DNA of 64,000 bases from Fictibacillus nanhaiensis (GTDB taxonomy: Bacteria > Bacillota > Bacilli > Bacillales > Fictibacillaceae), in NCBI RefSeq assembly GCF_019801215.1, contig NZ_JAHVJO010000002.1, positions 248,001 through 312,000 of the forward strand. The letters run 5' to 3'. The translations under genes and the position numbers were made by a program. The notes under the pieces were generated by a model, which was not told the DNA's origin, made no database searches, and was given only the letters and a program-made list of their open reading frames with translations. This document shows positions 17,297 through 26,265 of the stretch, one piece after another. The stretch's first letter is position 1. Each line of letters starts with the position of its first letter.

Positions 17297-17529
17297 ATAT
17301 AATATACCTTATTTTACTGCTGCTAACTTTGCATATTTAAGGAAATTAATTAATCAATCTTTTTCAAGAAAAAGATCTTAAATTATCCCTGGTTATTATC
17401 CCTTCTAATAGAAGAGATTTGACTACGCCTTTATTTTAAGAAAAAGTGCAACTTGAAGGTAACGAGAAGTTAGTTTCGTTATTATAATTCTTTTATTGAA
17501 AGGTAACCTTGGAGGATTTCCCTAAGGTT

Positions 17530-18078
17530 TTACCCGTTTTGAGTCAACGTTGCAGTCTTTGTTTTTTGTTTTCGTTTACCCCATGGCTTTAAAACGGATA
17601 TGACAATTACAAAAAGCAATAGTGAAGTTTGAATAATGGAGCTGATAATCAACATGTTTCGATCGTGGAGGTAGACTGGATCGGTCAATGCATCTAAACC
17701 TTTAGCCTTTGTTATCTGGATAGAACCTTGAACCCAAATGTTTAACATACTGCCGAGACCGAAAGTAAATAGCGTGATGATTTCTTTTGCTATGATCCAA
17801 TAGTGTTTAACAAAACCCCAATGCGTTTTAAGGGAAAGAAAAATCCCTGTTATGATGACGCCTAATAGCCCTGGTATGATCATCGAAAGATCAACGATAT
17901 GCATAAAATGATGAGAAACTTTTAACACTTCTGCAGTATTTGCTGTGAGTGCGGAGATGATGAGAATCCACTGTGTAAAGCTTCCTCCCACAAAAAGAAC
18001 AGTTGAGATTAAATGAAAGATTAGCCACCAGTTTTTCTTCGTTAATTTTTTTCCAAATTGTTTCTTCATTTTTTTCAC
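17530..18078 (-). CDS. Integral membrane protein, DUF2269-like
   Basis: 182 residues with four hydrophobic segments; the first reads WWLIFHLISTVLFVGGSFTQWILI, with a conserved-looking His and Trp, and the last precedes a basic tail (KPWGKRKQKTK). The layout suits the DUF2269 group of small membrane proteins (moderate confidence). It is divergent from the TetR-type regulator at 18175, with two operator-like palindromes between them, so it is probably that regulator's target. ATG start behind GAAAGAGGTG. Confidence 0.7.
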   Translation of the reverse strand: MKKMKKQFGKKLTKKNWWLIFHLISTVLFVGGSFTQWILIISALTANTAEVLKVSHHFMHIVDLSMIIPGLLGVIITGIFLSLKTHWGFVKHYWIIAKEIITLFTFGLGSMLNIWVQGSIQITKAKGLDALTDPVYLHDRNMLIISSIIQTSLLLFVIVISVLKPWGKRKQKTKTATLTQNG

Positions 18079-18092
18079 CTCTTTCCAAATAA

Positions 18093-18127
18093 TTTAACAC
18101 CGTTAAATTAAATCTAACACTGTTAAG
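18093..18127. promoter_or_regulatory. Two TetR-type operators between divergent genes
   Basis: TTTAACACCGTTAAA (18093-18107) and CTAACACTGTTAAG (18114-18127) are two related palindromes with centres about 20.5 bp apart, placed between the membrane protein and the TetR gene. Two-turn spacing suggests a pair of dimers binding side by side and repressing both directions. Confidence 0.7.
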
Positions 18128-18174
18128 TTTAAATGGTGAGTGTTACAATTGTCAATAGGCAAAGGAGGAATTTT

Positions 18175-18858
18175 ATGGGAAGAAAAAAACTAACAAGTAA
18201 AGATGAAATTCTTGATAAAAATAAAATTCTTAATACAGCAATCAATTTTATCAATACAGAAGGATTAAAAAAACTTTCAATGCGAAATGTTGCAACCGCC
18301 CTGGAGACAAGTGCAGCATCTCTCTATTGGCACATTAAAAACAAGCATGAGTTATTACAGCTACTATCAGAGGAGATCGTTAAAAAGGTTCCTTATCCTG
18401 ATCCAGCGAAAGATTGGAATGAACAAGTCATTGAATTTGGCAAAGGCTATCGAAATGCTTTGCTTACGATTCGAGATTCTGTTGAGATCATGACGGAGAC
18501 AGTTCCTATGACCGCCGAAAGACTCAATCTGATCGAATATATTTATCAAGTATTAATAAAAGCTGGAGTTAAGGCGAAAGAAGTACCAGCAGCAGCAGGT
18601 TTGATTCATAATTATGTTCTTTCTTTTGTGAAAGATGAGATGGCTCATCTTGAACTAGCAAAGGGAGAGGGCGTCTCAATAGAAAAACAAATGCAAGAAA
18701 CTAGTGAAATGTTTAAAACATTGGACAAAAGTCAATTTCCAGCAATTGTAGAACTTGCTGAGTACTCGGTAAATATACACGGAGAAACAGCGTTTGAATT
18801 GGGATTATACATGATATTAGATGGACTATGTAAAAGAATAGAAGAAGGACTTACCTAG
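18175..18858 (+). CDS. TetR-family transcriptional regulator
   Basis: About 227 residues. The N-terminal helix-turn-helix reads KLSMRNVATALETSAASLYWHIKNKHEL, a textbook TetR DNA-binding helix, and the C-terminal part resembles the TetR_C ligand domain. The start at 18175 is set by AAAGGAGG seven nt upstream; an ATG at 18133 in the same frame has no ribosome site. It most likely represses itself and the divergent membrane protein through the palindromes at 18093-18127. Confidence 0.88.
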   Translation: MGRKKLTSKDEILDKNKILNTAINFINTEGLKKLSMRNVATALETSAASLYWHIKNKHELLQLLSEEIVKKVPYPDPAKDWNEQVIEFGKGYRNALLTIRDSVEIMTETVPMTAERLNLIEYIYQVLIKAGVKAKEVPAAAGLIHNYVLSFVKDEMAHLELAKGEGVSIEKQMQETSEMFKTLDKSQFPAIVELAEYSVNIHGETAFELGLYMILDGLCKRIEEGLT

Positions 18859-18884
18859 AAAAGATCATTAGGTAAGCCCTATTC
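18850..18884 (+). terminator. Possible terminator overlapping the TetR stop
   Basis: CTTACCTA pairs with TAGGTAAG across the stop codon, followed by CCCTATTCTTT. The T-run is weak. Confidence 0.4.
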
Positions 18885-19107
18885 TTTATCTCTTCAATTC
18901 TTGTCCCATACCTTTTAAAAAGTCTAAATCTAGCGCAGTTAACATCTGGGTCCACTCTATAAATAAGTAATTCTAAGTCAAATTCCTGGTAAACAAGACA
19001 AACGTCCACGAGTAACATCGCAATAAAAATAAACGTAAGTCCTTTTGGAAGTGGTTTTATTTCAATCTGAACAAAAAGCCTATGAGAGTTTTTATTTTTA
19101 CACCTCT

Positions 19108-19530
19108 TTAAAGCATACGGCTTTTAGGACGGAGGCACCACGAGGCTATGTTTAGTGCAGCATATAAAAGCGGAAGGATAATGTGAAACCCGTAATCACC
19201 ATAATCGTTAACAAACGCATGAGATAAAGCTGCACCAGTCATTAAAAAGAAGATACCAGCGTGAACCCATTCTTTAAGACGAGTAAAACCTGGCACGACG
19301 AGAACAATGACTCCCAGCACTTTCCAAACCCCAAGAATGGTCAAGATGTATAATGGGTAACCAAGATTCGTCACTAACTCGACGTTCCCCCCATATTGTA
19401 TCAATTGCCCAATACCACTCAACATAAGAGCTGCTGCGAGTAATAATGTTACAGTCCAGTATGCAATCATTTTTCCTCGGAACTGGCTTTCTACATTCTC
19501 GGCTGTTTCGACGACGATCATCTTACTCAT
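19108..19530 (-). CDS. DoxX-like membrane protein
   Basis: 140 residues with four membrane segments (AYWTVTLLLAAALMLSGIGQL, PLYILTILGVWKVLGVIVLV, HAGIFFLMTGAALSHAF, HIILPLLYAALNIASW). The second contains the G-x-x-K-x-x-G turn typical of DoxX/DoxD proteins. The family is linked to redox and thiol stress in other bacteria; no substrate can be read here. Strong ribosome site GGAGG. It is followed on the minus strand by a stretch without repeats. Confidence 0.8.
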   Translation of the reverse strand: MSKMIVVETAENVESQFRGKMIAYWTVTLLLAAALMLSGIGQLIQYGGNVELVTNLGYPLYILTILGVWKVLGVIVLVVPGFTRLKEWVHAGIFFLMTGAALSHAFVNDYGDYGFHIILPLLYAALNIASWCLRPKSRML

Positions 19531-19589
19531 TTGTTTCCTCCTTCTAATGGGTTATGACCACCAATACGGAAATACCGCTTTTACCTTCT

Positions 19590-20051
19590 TTAATATTCTC
19601 CTTTAATGACAAAGAAAGAGCCCCTAATGACTCCAGCGAGTTTCGACTTTTGCCTAGCAAACTTAAACTTTCCTTCTAATTCCTTTGGTACGTTCATTCC
19701 TTCAGAAAGCTTAAAGCCTACTGCACGCTTCTTAGAGTCATCAATCGTATACATGACGTTGACCGCAAGACCATCCTCATAAAAGACATAAGCAAACTTA
19801 ATATTTTCAACTTGAAACCTCGACGTTTCCAAAGGTTTAGCCGCAAACTCAATATCACGTTCTTTTAATATCCCGTTCACATAATCAAGGGTCTCCTGGC
19901 TTTGGCTAGCTGGTTCAACCGTAAATGCGTGCTTGTATTTGTTCATAAAGTAACGGGCTTCATTTGCTCGTAAACCAGCAAGCGCTTCTGCAGCAGGCGA
20001 AGACTCAAAACCAACCGCAGACACATTTTTAAAATCAACGACATAGGACAT
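19590..20051 (-). CDS. Uncharacterised soluble protein, 153 aa
   Basis: No signal or membrane segment. The start at 20051 is chosen because AAAAGGAG lies 8 nt upstream; earlier in-frame starts overlap that site. The C-terminal part is rich in Lys and Phe (KFKFARQKSKLAGVIRGSFFV). No family is recognised. It follows the GyrI-like gene at 20070 by about 20 nt on the same strand, so the two probably form an operon under the divergent WYL regulator. Confidence 0.6.
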   Translation of the reverse strand: MSYVVDFKNVSAVGFESSPAAEALAGLRANEARYFMNKYKHAFTVEPASQSQETLDYVNGILKERDIEFAAKPLETSRFQVENIKFAYVFYEDGLAVNVMYTIDDSKKRAVGFKLSEGMNVPKELEGKFKFARQKSKLAGVIRGSFFVIKGEY

Positions 20052-20069
20052 TACCATCACTCCTTTTTG

Positions 20070-20549
20070 TTATTTCCTGACAACAGGAATCCACATTTCA
20101 CCATAAATCATGCCGTTACGATGCTCCATTTCAACACTTGCATTTGGTCCGCCAACATAGGCAACATTCTTTGCTTCTGGCAGGACTTGACCGAATGCAA
20201 CGGCAGCAAGCTTGTTATTTAAATCATCAGCCGTCTTCCCTTCTCCTTTAACCACTACGTATTCCCCTTTAGGAAATTGAATCACTCTGGCTTCTTCTGG
20301 TGCCAATGCCTCTGTCATGACGCCTGCATAATGCATCATCTTGTTATTCACCGCTTCGTTCACAGCAAAAACGAGGTCATTGGCGGCCATAGATTTTAAA
20401 GTGTCCAGCCTTCCATCTTGGCTGACAGCCTCCCAAAAATCTGACTTTTCCTTGTTTATGCCCTCATAATCTGTGTAATCACTCTTAAGCTCCGTTCCAA
20501 GACCGATCACGGTAAACCCTTCTTTTTCTTCTAGCATATAATTTGCCAT
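20070..20549 (-). CDS. GyrI-like/AraC effector-binding domain protein
   Basis: 159 residues consistent with a stand-alone effector-binding (SOUL/GyrI-like) domain: two related halves, the second ending NGMIYGEMWIPVVRK, with EMWIPV being the typical terminal strand. Such proteins bind small hydrophobic ligands. It is divergent from the WYL regulator at 20655 and in line with the gene at 19590, suggesting a ligand-sensing operon. ATG start behind AAAGAGG. Confidence 0.65.
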   Translation of the reverse strand: MANYMLEEKEGFTVIGLGTELKSDYTDYEGINKEKSDFWEAVSQDGRLDTLKSMAANDLVFAVNEAVNNKMMHYAGVMTEALAPEEARVIQFPKGEYVVVKGEGKTADDLNNKLAAVAFGQVLPEAKNVAYVGGPNASVEMEHRNGMIYGEMWIPVVRK

Positions 20550-20654
20550 TTACAAAACCTCTTTTCTAATTTTTTTACTTATTTGTATTTTCCGCTTGAT
20601 AGGTATATCATAATTTTAAATCATGTCAAAAAATGATACTGTTTAGGAGCGCTC

Positions 20655-21617
20655 ATGAAGAAAGTTGAAAGGATCAATATTATCATGCGGTATATTAACA
20701 ACCGCGCCCGTTTTACCATTTCTGAAATCATGAAGGAGTTTGATATCTCCCGTTCGACAGCTATTAGAGATATCAGAGAAATCGAGACAATGGGGATGCC
20801 GCTTGTTGCTGAGGTTGGAAGGGATGGGGGCTATTTTGTCATGCATAATTCCGTACTGCCCGATGTTCGTTTTACAAACAATGAGGTGAAAGCATTGTTT
20901 ATTGCTTTTATGGCCACAAGAAACCAGCAACTTCCCTACTTAAAAAGCCGGCAGTCTTTAGCTGAAAAATTACTGGGCCTCATCTCCCAAAACCAACAGG
21001 ATGAACTAGTTCTTTTAAATCAAATCTTGCTTTTTGAAGGAACCAATCCCCATAACCCCGATCTGCTTGATCTTTCTGACCTCCCTGAACCTATGTTAGA
21101 AACACTCATCCAAACCCTACTAATAGACAGCTATCTATTCCTTACCATTGAAGAAGAGAAGGGATTAAGGTCATATCCAATTTATCTTCTGCACCTTTAT
21201 CGTGAAAAAAGCGCTTGGTTTATTGAAGGCTTTGACTTAAAGGAAGAGAAAAAAACGACCATTCCTGTCGACCGTCTTACCGATGTTAAATCTTACCCAG
21301 TAAAAAAAAGATTCAGCAAGAAAAAGATTTTAGAAAAACTATGCAAGCAGGAACAAGCCATCAACCTTGTCCTTGAGCTTGGCCCAAAGGCAATTGCACA
21401 ATTCAAAAAATACCATCCTATAAAAGATTCAATCTCTTATACCAATCCATACCAAACCAAAGCCATTCTAAAGACTTTTATAAATGTCAATAATTTAGAA
21501 GAATTGACTGAAATGACAAATTGGCTACTTTTCCTAGGTAAGGATATCAAGGTCAAGGAAGTGCCAATAGAGGTGTTAGAAGGTTTACAAAAGAGATTAT
21601 GCTCTCTTTTAGCGTAA
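20655..21617 (+). CDS. HTH-WYL transcriptional regulator (YafY type)
   Basis: 320 residues. The N-terminal winged HTH reads ARFTISEIMKEFDISRSTAIRDIREIETMGMPLVAE, followed by GGYFVMHN, the usual wing. A WYL-like middle region (SAWFIEGFDLKEEKKTTIPVDRL) and a C-terminal WCX-like part follow. ATG start with TTAGGAGCG upstream. It is divergent from the GyrI-like gene with about 105 bp between starts and probably controls it. Confidence 0.85.
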   Translation: MKKVERINIIMRYINNRARFTISEIMKEFDISRSTAIRDIREIETMGMPLVAEVGRDGGYFVMHNSVLPDVRFTNNEVKALFIAFMATRNQQLPYLKSRQSLAEKLLGLISQNQQDELVLLNQILLFEGTNPHNPDLLDLSDLPEPMLETLIQTLLIDSYLFLTIEEEKGLRSYPIYLLHLYREKSAWFIEGFDLKEEKKTTIPVDRLTDVKSYPVKKRFSKKKILEKLCKQEQAINLVLELGPKAIAQFKKYHPIKDSISYTNPYQTKAILKTFINVNNLEELTEMTNWLLFLGKDIKVKEVPIEVLEGLQKRLCSLLA

Positions 21618-21701
21618 ATATATAATCCATGAATGGTCAGGTTATTCCATACCCTAAATTCCATTTAACACGTGACTTATCTTAGCTACACCTTCATTTT
21701 T

Positions 21702-22640
21702 TCACAGGTCTGCTTCATTCATTTGTTCAATCGTCTGCTTAAGACCTTCAGAATATGGTGTCTGGGGAACTGGTCCAATCCACTTTTCATACTTTTTGCC
21801 ATTTAATATAACCGGTTCTTCATTTAAATAAAACATTTCAACAACTTCTTTCATCTGACGATTAAATAGACCGAGAAGTCGAATCATGTTCTTTGTAACC
21901 GTTGAAACATCTTTCTGAAAACCAGTAAGCTCACGGCATATATGAATGAGCTCGTTGCCTGAAATGATACCTGATCCAGGTATGTTCCAGTTTTGTCCAT
22001 ATGCTTGTTCATGAAGTGACAAGTTAACAATCGCTTTTCCTCCATCTGGTGTATAGATGAACTCCCTGGCTATGTTTTGGTCACCTACATAGCTAGCTTT
22101 CTTGTTCTTCACTACATTCATTAGTGTGTAATTCAAAATCGTATTTTCTGCATATGGTCCATAAAAATCAGGGAAATGTGCGATGAACGCAGGTACGTCT
22201 GATTGCATGACTATGTTTTCTACTTCTAGTCGAATTCTCCCTTTCTTCGTATGCGGATTTTTTACCGATGTTTCTTGAACCTCTATCTCCTTACTCCTTC
22301 CATATGCATAGATATTATCCACTACTGCAAGCTTTGCACCATGTTTCTTTGCGGTATGAAGGATATTGGACATCATAATCGGAAGCTTCTGTTGCCATTC
22401 ACTATATGGGATGTTTGCAGCGTGGTATATAATATCTGTTTCCCTAGCTGCAGTATCTAGATCGTTTAAGTTAAAAATATCTCCCGAAAAGATCGTAACA
22501 TTCAGATCTTGATGAAACAGCTTTTCTAATTTCTGGCGATTACGTGCAAAAGCGGTCACCTGAATACCTCTACTTGATAATTCTTTTACAATCGAATACC
22601 CCATACCCCCTGAAGCTCCTACTACTAAAGCTCTATTCAT
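21702..22640 (-). CDS. NAD(P)-dependent epimerase/dehydratase family protein
   Basis: 312 residues of the extended SDR fold. The nucleotide-binding loop is GASGGMG near the N-terminus, DIIYHAANIPY follows strand 4, and DNIYAYGRS supplies the Tyr of the catalytic region, though the classical YxxxK appears as YAYGR. C-terminal HFPDFYGPYAENTIL fits the substrate side. The substrate is unknown. It is transcribed after the TetR gene at 22693; a terminator and a copy of the operator lie between them, so it likely has its own promoter under that repressor. Confidence 0.82.
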   Translation of the reverse strand: MNRALVVGASGGMGYSIVKELSSRGIQVTAFARNRQKLEKLFHQDLNVTIFSGDIFNLNDLDTAARETDIIYHAANIPYSEWQQKLPIMMSNILHTAKKHGAKLAVVDNIYAYGRSKEIEVQETSVKNPHTKKGRIRLEVENIVMQSDVPAFIAHFPDFYGPYAENTILNYTLMNVVKNKKASYVGDQNIAREFIYTPDGGKAIVNLSLHEQAYGQNWNIPGSGIISGNELIHICRELTGFQKDVSTVTKNMIRLLGLFNRQMKEVVEMFYLNEEPVILNGKKYEKWIGPVPQTPYSEGLKQTIEQMNEADL

Positions 22641-22658
22641 TACTCTTCCTCCTCATTA

Positions 22659-22673
22659 TTAACCATTGGTCAA
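22659..22673. promoter_or_regulatory. Operator-like palindrome before the epimerase gene
   Basis: TTAACCATTGGTCAA is an imperfect palindrome 19 nt before the epimerase start. It closely matches TTGACCAGTGTTCAA upstream of the neighbouring TetR gene. Confidence 0.6.
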
Positions 22674-22681
22674 TTATTAGT

Positions 22682-22710
22682 AAAAAAAAAGATTAATCGA
22701 TTAATCTTTT
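22682..22710 (-). terminator. Terminator at the TetR stop
   Basis: AAGATTAATC pairs with GATTAATCTT and is followed by nine T on the minus strand. The TetR stop codon lies inside the stem. Confidence 0.75.
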
Positions 22711-23265
22711 CATTAAAAACTCCACGTGTACTTCAGCAAAATCTCTGACTTCCTCATAATCCACAACATGGCGGCAATAATGGATGACAAACCCATGCAA
22801 TGATAAAAATAGACTGTATATCTCTTGAAGCGTGATTTGCTTTTCACATAAAGCAAAAATACTTTGTGCAAATTTCTCGTAACTTTTGTTCGGACCTTGA
22901 TTAATAAAGTTTCGAACTTCTTCATCCTTTATCAAAAACATGATTTCATAATGATTTTGATGTGTCAGACCAAACTCAATGAAAGCCAATAGAATGTTTT
23001 TTAGCTTATTTTTCTTTTCTACCTGATGTTCCAACTCGTTATCCAAAATCTGATCCAACATAGTGAAGTGCTCTTCCACTAATGCATAAAACAACTCTGC
23101 TTTGCTTTGAAAATGGTAATATAAAGCACCATGACTATACTTTAATTCTTTTGCTATTTGTCTCATGGATACGTGCTGGTAACCTTTTTCCACAAATAGC
23201 TCTCTGGCCGCATTCAATATCATTTGCCGGGTAAGCTCTTGTTTGACCTTTTTTCTTGGTGACAT
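22693..23265 (-). CDS. TetR/AcrR-family regulator
   Basis: 190 residues. The HTH reads VSMRQIAKELKYSHGALYYHFQSKAELFYALVEEHF, classical for AcrR-type repressors, and the C-terminal helices would bind a ligand. Start behind GGGAGAGGG. A palindrome TTGACCAGTGTTCAA sits 16 nt upstream and recurs before the epimerase gene downstream, so the protein probably represses both itself and that enzyme. Confidence 0.87.
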   Translation of the reverse strand: MSPRKKVKQELTRQMILNAARELFVEKGYQHVSMRQIAKELKYSHGALYYHFQSKAELFYALVEEHFTMLDQILDNELEHQVEKKNKLKNILLAFIEFGLTHQNHYEIMFLIKDEEVRNFINQGPNKSYEKFAQSIFALCEKQITLQEIYSLFLSLHGFVIHYCRHVVDYEEVRDFAEVHVEFLMKRLID

Positions 23266-23280
23266 ATTCCCTCTCCCTTA

Positions 23281-23295
23281 TTGACCAGTGTTCAA
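23281..23295. promoter_or_regulatory. Operator-like palindrome before the TetR gene
   Basis: TTGACCAGTGTTCAA, an imperfect palindrome, also resembles the site at 22659. Probable autoregulatory operator. Confidence 0.6.
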
Positions 23296-23490
23296 TTTAT
23301 ATGGTAATCTAACTTCCTATTTATGTCAAAACTTTAAACATTAAAGGTCGCTTGTATCCTTTTGAAACATACAACTTTTGAAACTTAGGCAAAAATAAAT
23401 ACCACATAACTGTGTTCTCTTCCAAAAAGTTAAAAGAACATAGAGAATCGCATTGCTTTAGCACTTTTTTTTAATATTAATGGACAGATC
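23296..23490. other. Gap upstream of the TetR gene
   Basis: AT-rich DNA with no recognisable gene or RNA. It ends at the degenerate site 12. Confidence 0.4.
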
Positions 23491-23521
23491 TTATTCGGCA
23501 ATTGCACCCGATAACGGAAGA
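23491..23521 (-). repeat. attC-like site 12, collapsed
   Basis: TTATTCGGCAAT is joined directly to TGCACCCGATAACGGAAGA; linker and hairpin are absent. It marks the right end of the 6.4-kb stretch without repeats. The next gene ends about 95 bp away. Confidence 0.55.
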
Positions 23522-23617
23522 TCATTTATGTTAATTTTAGATGATATGAACTAAGTATTTCATTTAATTAATGGATTAAGTAAAAAAGTGCTCATGATTA
23601 ATTGGGATCAGTGGTAA

Positions 23618-24283
23618 CTAATTGTTAATTCGTTTGTTAACTTCAATCGTAATGAACTCCGGCAAATAATTGGGAGTACATCCTTTTGATACCATTTGAT
23701 CTTTGTAAAGACCCGTTTTCTCACCAAGTTTAATACAACGTGTTCGGTACTTTTCATCATAAACGCCTATCCAGCCTGCGGTGAAATTCATAGCCCATTG
23801 AACTTCCGGTTCCTCCTGCGTAATATTAGCTTCAATTGCAGATAGTAAGTCTGCGGTATTATCAGGCGGTGTTTGTCCAGTCCATCTCAATCGCCCTTGA
23901 AAATACCAAAAAGCTCGTCTTTGAAGAGCAGAAGGACTATTTTCCCATAACTCCATCAATGCAATGTTTTTCTTATCTTTGGTGAGCTGATTAGCCAATA
24001 TCCAATCCATTAAGTTAATTCGCTCATCAAATGTGTGAGTCTGCATATCCTTATCAAGCTTATTTAGTGCATCTTGTGAAAGAAGTTTTTTGTCCATAAT
24101 TAAGATTGCCAATAATCTGGGCAAAAACTCCCTGGTTAACCAAAGTTCCATAGCTAGTTCATGATCTTTTTTAATGTCCTTCGCAATTTTTCGTAAGTCA
24201 CCTAACTTAGTTTTACTATTGATCTGAGATAGAATGTTTTCTGCTTTTGTTGAGCGTTTTACTGTGCTCTTATTTTTATTCAT
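23618..24283 (-). CDS. DNA alkylation repair protein (AlkD/AlkC-like)
   Basis: 221 residues of tandem helices with the HEAT-like pattern of AlkD-type glycosylases. Recognisable phrases are LAMELWLTREFLPRLLAILIMD, INLMDWILANQLTKD and SPSALQRRAFWYFQGRLRWTG. The family removes alkylated bases such as 3- or 7-methylpurines. A catalytic Asp/Trp/Arg set cannot be confirmed by eye. ATG start behind AAGGAG. Cytoplasmic one-gene unit between sites 12 and 13. Confidence 0.78.
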   Translation of the reverse strand: MNKNKSTVKRSTKAENILSQINSKTKLGDLRKIAKDIKKDHELAMELWLTREFLPRLLAILIMDKKLLSQDALNKLDKDMQTHTFDERINLMDWILANQLTKDKKNIALMELWENSPSALQRRAFWYFQGRLRWTGQTPPDNTADLLSAIEANITQEEPEVQWAMNFTAGWIGVYDEKYRTRCIKLGEKTGLYKDQMVSKGCTPNYLPEFITIEVNKRINN

Positions 24284-24457
24284 TTGTTACAACTCCTTAT
24301 TAAAGAACTGTTTCATAATATGTTATTAGCGGGATAGATCAATAATTAAATTTCGTTATAAGTCTTATTACTTACAATTTTACCATAACAATGTAAAAGG
24401 AGAGATTTATTTCAGCGTTACTTATGTTACGGTTTCCCATTACTAGTGCTAAACTAT

Positions 24458-24532
24458 ATCTTCAACAATCTGCCCCGTTTCATAAAGAAACGGCCATTTC
24501 TCATTAAAGAAATGCACCCGTTTACGGAAGAA
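24458..24532 (-). repeat. attC-like site 13
   Basis: Left arm CTTCAACAATCTGCCCC, short linker TTTCATAAAG, hairpin GGCCATTTCT/AGAAATGC, right arm ACCCGTTTACGGAAG. The outer CTTC/GAAG ends pair. It lies 3' of the acetyltransferase gene at 24561. Confidence 0.8.
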
Positions 24533-24560
24533 GGTATTAAAGGAATTCCCTATGATTTTA

Positions 24561-25247
24561 TTAGTACGTATCTTCTATTCCCATCTTTTCAAGACAATTA
24601 ATAAGGACCTTTTTATCAATTCCATTGACTAAAAAATACTTTTCTTTATAAATCGTTCTTATAGCTTTTTTTACATCTTCTTTACTTTGCTTAATGCTAT
24701 CTAGATTCTTAATAAAAAGGTTTAGTGGTATATCTCCCACCTCATCATGTAAAGGTGGTTGTCGATATATAATTTCTTCGTACTTTTTATAGTAATTTCT
24801 AGCAAAAAATCTATTTCTTTTAATACAATCTTCCTTTTCTTCTTCCGTATGTACGATATCTTGTGTTTCTGTTTCTAAGAGAATAGATTTAAGTGATGAG
24901 TTTCCTGCTGTAATAGCGTCTTTAATTAATAAATCTTCTAATTTCACTAATGTTTTAGATCCTAGTCCGTTACTTCGTACAAGAGGATTAGTTACTATAT
25001 ATACAATGAATCCTGAATTCACTTCAGCAAAATAGTGTCCTGTTGCAAATGAGACAAGTTGATCTCCTTCCAACCCTATCAAGAAATGATAGTTATTCGG
25101 ACTTCTAGTCTTAGCATATTGTAAACTTTTTAGAAAAACACTATGTGGTTCTCTTATTTCAATAGGGAATGCTAGATCATATAACTCCATAACCATTTCT
25201 AAGTTAAATAAATTATCCTTTGTAATTTCAACCCACTCTACTGTCAT
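24561..25247 (-). CDS. GNAT-family acetyltransferase, 228 aa
   Basis: An N-terminal acetyltransferase domain is shown by AEVNSGFIVYIVTNPLVRSNGLGSKTLVKLE, where RSNGLGS is the acetyl-CoA loop, and by FFARNYYKKY further on. A C-terminal extension of about 70 residues is helical and lysine-rich without known domain. The substrate is unknown. ATG start behind AGGTGG. One-gene unit between sites 13 and 14. Confidence 0.8.
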   Translation of the reverse strand: MTVEWVEITKDNLFNLEMVMELYDLAFPIEIREPHSVFLKSLQYAKTRSPNNYHFLIGLEGDQLVSFATGHYFAEVNSGFIVYIVTNPLVRSNGLGSKTLVKLEDLLIKDAITAGNSSLKSILLETETQDIVHTEEEKEDCIKRNRFFARNYYKKYEEIIYRQPPLHDEVGDIPLNLFIKNLDSIKQSKEDVKKAIRTIYKEKYFLVNGIDKKVLINCLEKMGIEDTY

Positions 25248-25313
25248 AACATAACCACCTAATTAAATATTCCATCAATTGAACCACTAGTTCTATTAAT
25301 TTTTACATAATTC

Positions 25314-25397
25314 TTATTCCACAATCCTGCACGTCTGTTCAATAAGTTTCATAGAAAAAACGTTAATCCTTCTTGATCAACGCACCCGATTGTTTAG
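25314..25397 (-). repeat. attC-like site 14, near full length
   Basis: Left arm TTATTCCACAATCCTGC, linker GTTCAATAAGTTTCATAG, hairpin ACGTTAATCC/GATCAACGC, right arm ACCCGATTGTTTAGC. It lies upstream of the acetyltransferase gene. Confidence 0.85.
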
Positions 25398-25538
25398 CAT
25401 TGACGCAAACAACCCTAGTTAGCTGAATGGGCTGTCGATATCTACTACTATAACATCACATCTACTATCATAGTATTAATGATAAATAGGGTAGCGTCAG
25501 GAAAATACGGATTTACAACGATAAGGAAATTCCAAATT
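25398..25538. other. Gap between site 14 and the DJ-1 gene terminator
   Basis: About 140 bp with short internal echoes (CTACTACTATAACATCA, CATCTACTATCATAGTA) but no frame with a ribosome site. The normal place for a cassette gene's 3' end is empty here. Confidence 0.35.
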
Positions 25539-25585
25539 AAAAAGCCCAACTTCTCTGCAAAGCAAAATAGAGAAAGTGAGCTTTT
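25539..25585 (-). terminator. Terminator of the DJ-1-like gene
   Basis: AAAAGCTCACTTTCTCT pairs with AGAGAAGTTGGGCTTTTT around an 11-nt loop on the minus strand. It lies just past the stop at 25594. Confidence 0.75.
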
Positions 25586-25593
25586 CAGTTACT

Positions 25594-26226
25594 TCATTTA
25601 TTTATTGAATTCATTAACTGGAAGAAGTATTCAGGTTTATGAGTCTTATTTAGGTTATACCATGAATGTAATGTATCTGGTGTAAATACATCTATTTTTT
25701 TTAGTACCTCCATTGCAAATTCCAGAGGAGCTATTCCTGATGCAGTAACTAAATTCGCATCAGATACCGCAGATCCCAACTCATAGAATTTTTCTCCTTT
25801 ATAGTTAGGACATACCGTTTTAGTGTATTCTAAATTATTACTTGTATGCTTTCTAGTATTTAAGTATCCCATATTCGCAAGGGCGTCAGTTGCACCACAA
25901 ATTGCAGCAACAATGGTACCAAGCTTTAAAGCCTGGCCGATTCTTTCCAAGATAGGTTGATGAATGTCTTCACTCCAAGTAGTTCCTCCCGGTAAAATTA
26001 AAAGATCTTTATTTTCAAAAGTACATTCATCAAGGGACATATCTGGTTTTATGCTCAGCCCTCCCATAGTCGTAATCATTTCTTTACTAGCTCCTACTGT
26101 CATTACTTTTAAAGGTGCTAAATCTTTTTTGAAATTCCTTCCTGAGTTTAGTTCAGCTATTAAATATCCATATTCCCAGTCTGACATTGTATTAAATACA
26201 TATAAAAAAACTTTTTTTGTTTGCAT
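25594..26226 (-). CDS. DJ-1/PfpI family protein
   Basis: About 210 residues of the class-I glutamine amidotransferase-like fold. The nucleophile elbow is AAICGATDALA with the reactive Cys, and an upstream Glu lies in DWEYGYLIAEL; this matches YoaZ/YdeA-like stress proteins. The start at 26226 has GGAGTG 7 nt upstream. Possible roles are glyoxalase, deglycase or redox chaperone activity; none can be chosen from sequence. It follows the WYL regulator gene on the same strand, but a terminator lies between them. Confidence 0.82.
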   Translation of the reverse strand: MQTKKVFLYVFNTMSDWEYGYLIAELNSGRNFKKDLAPLKVMTVGASKEMITTMGGLSIKPDMSLDECTFENKDLLILPGGTTWSEDIHQPILERIGQALKLGTIVAAICGATDALANMGYLNTRKHTSNNLEYTKTVCPNYKGEKFYELGSAVSDANLVTASGIAPLEFAMEVLKKIDVFTPDTLHSWYNLNKTHKPEYFFQLMNSINK

Positions 26227-26265
26227 CCAATAGCACTCCAATCACAATTGATATAGCCTATTATA

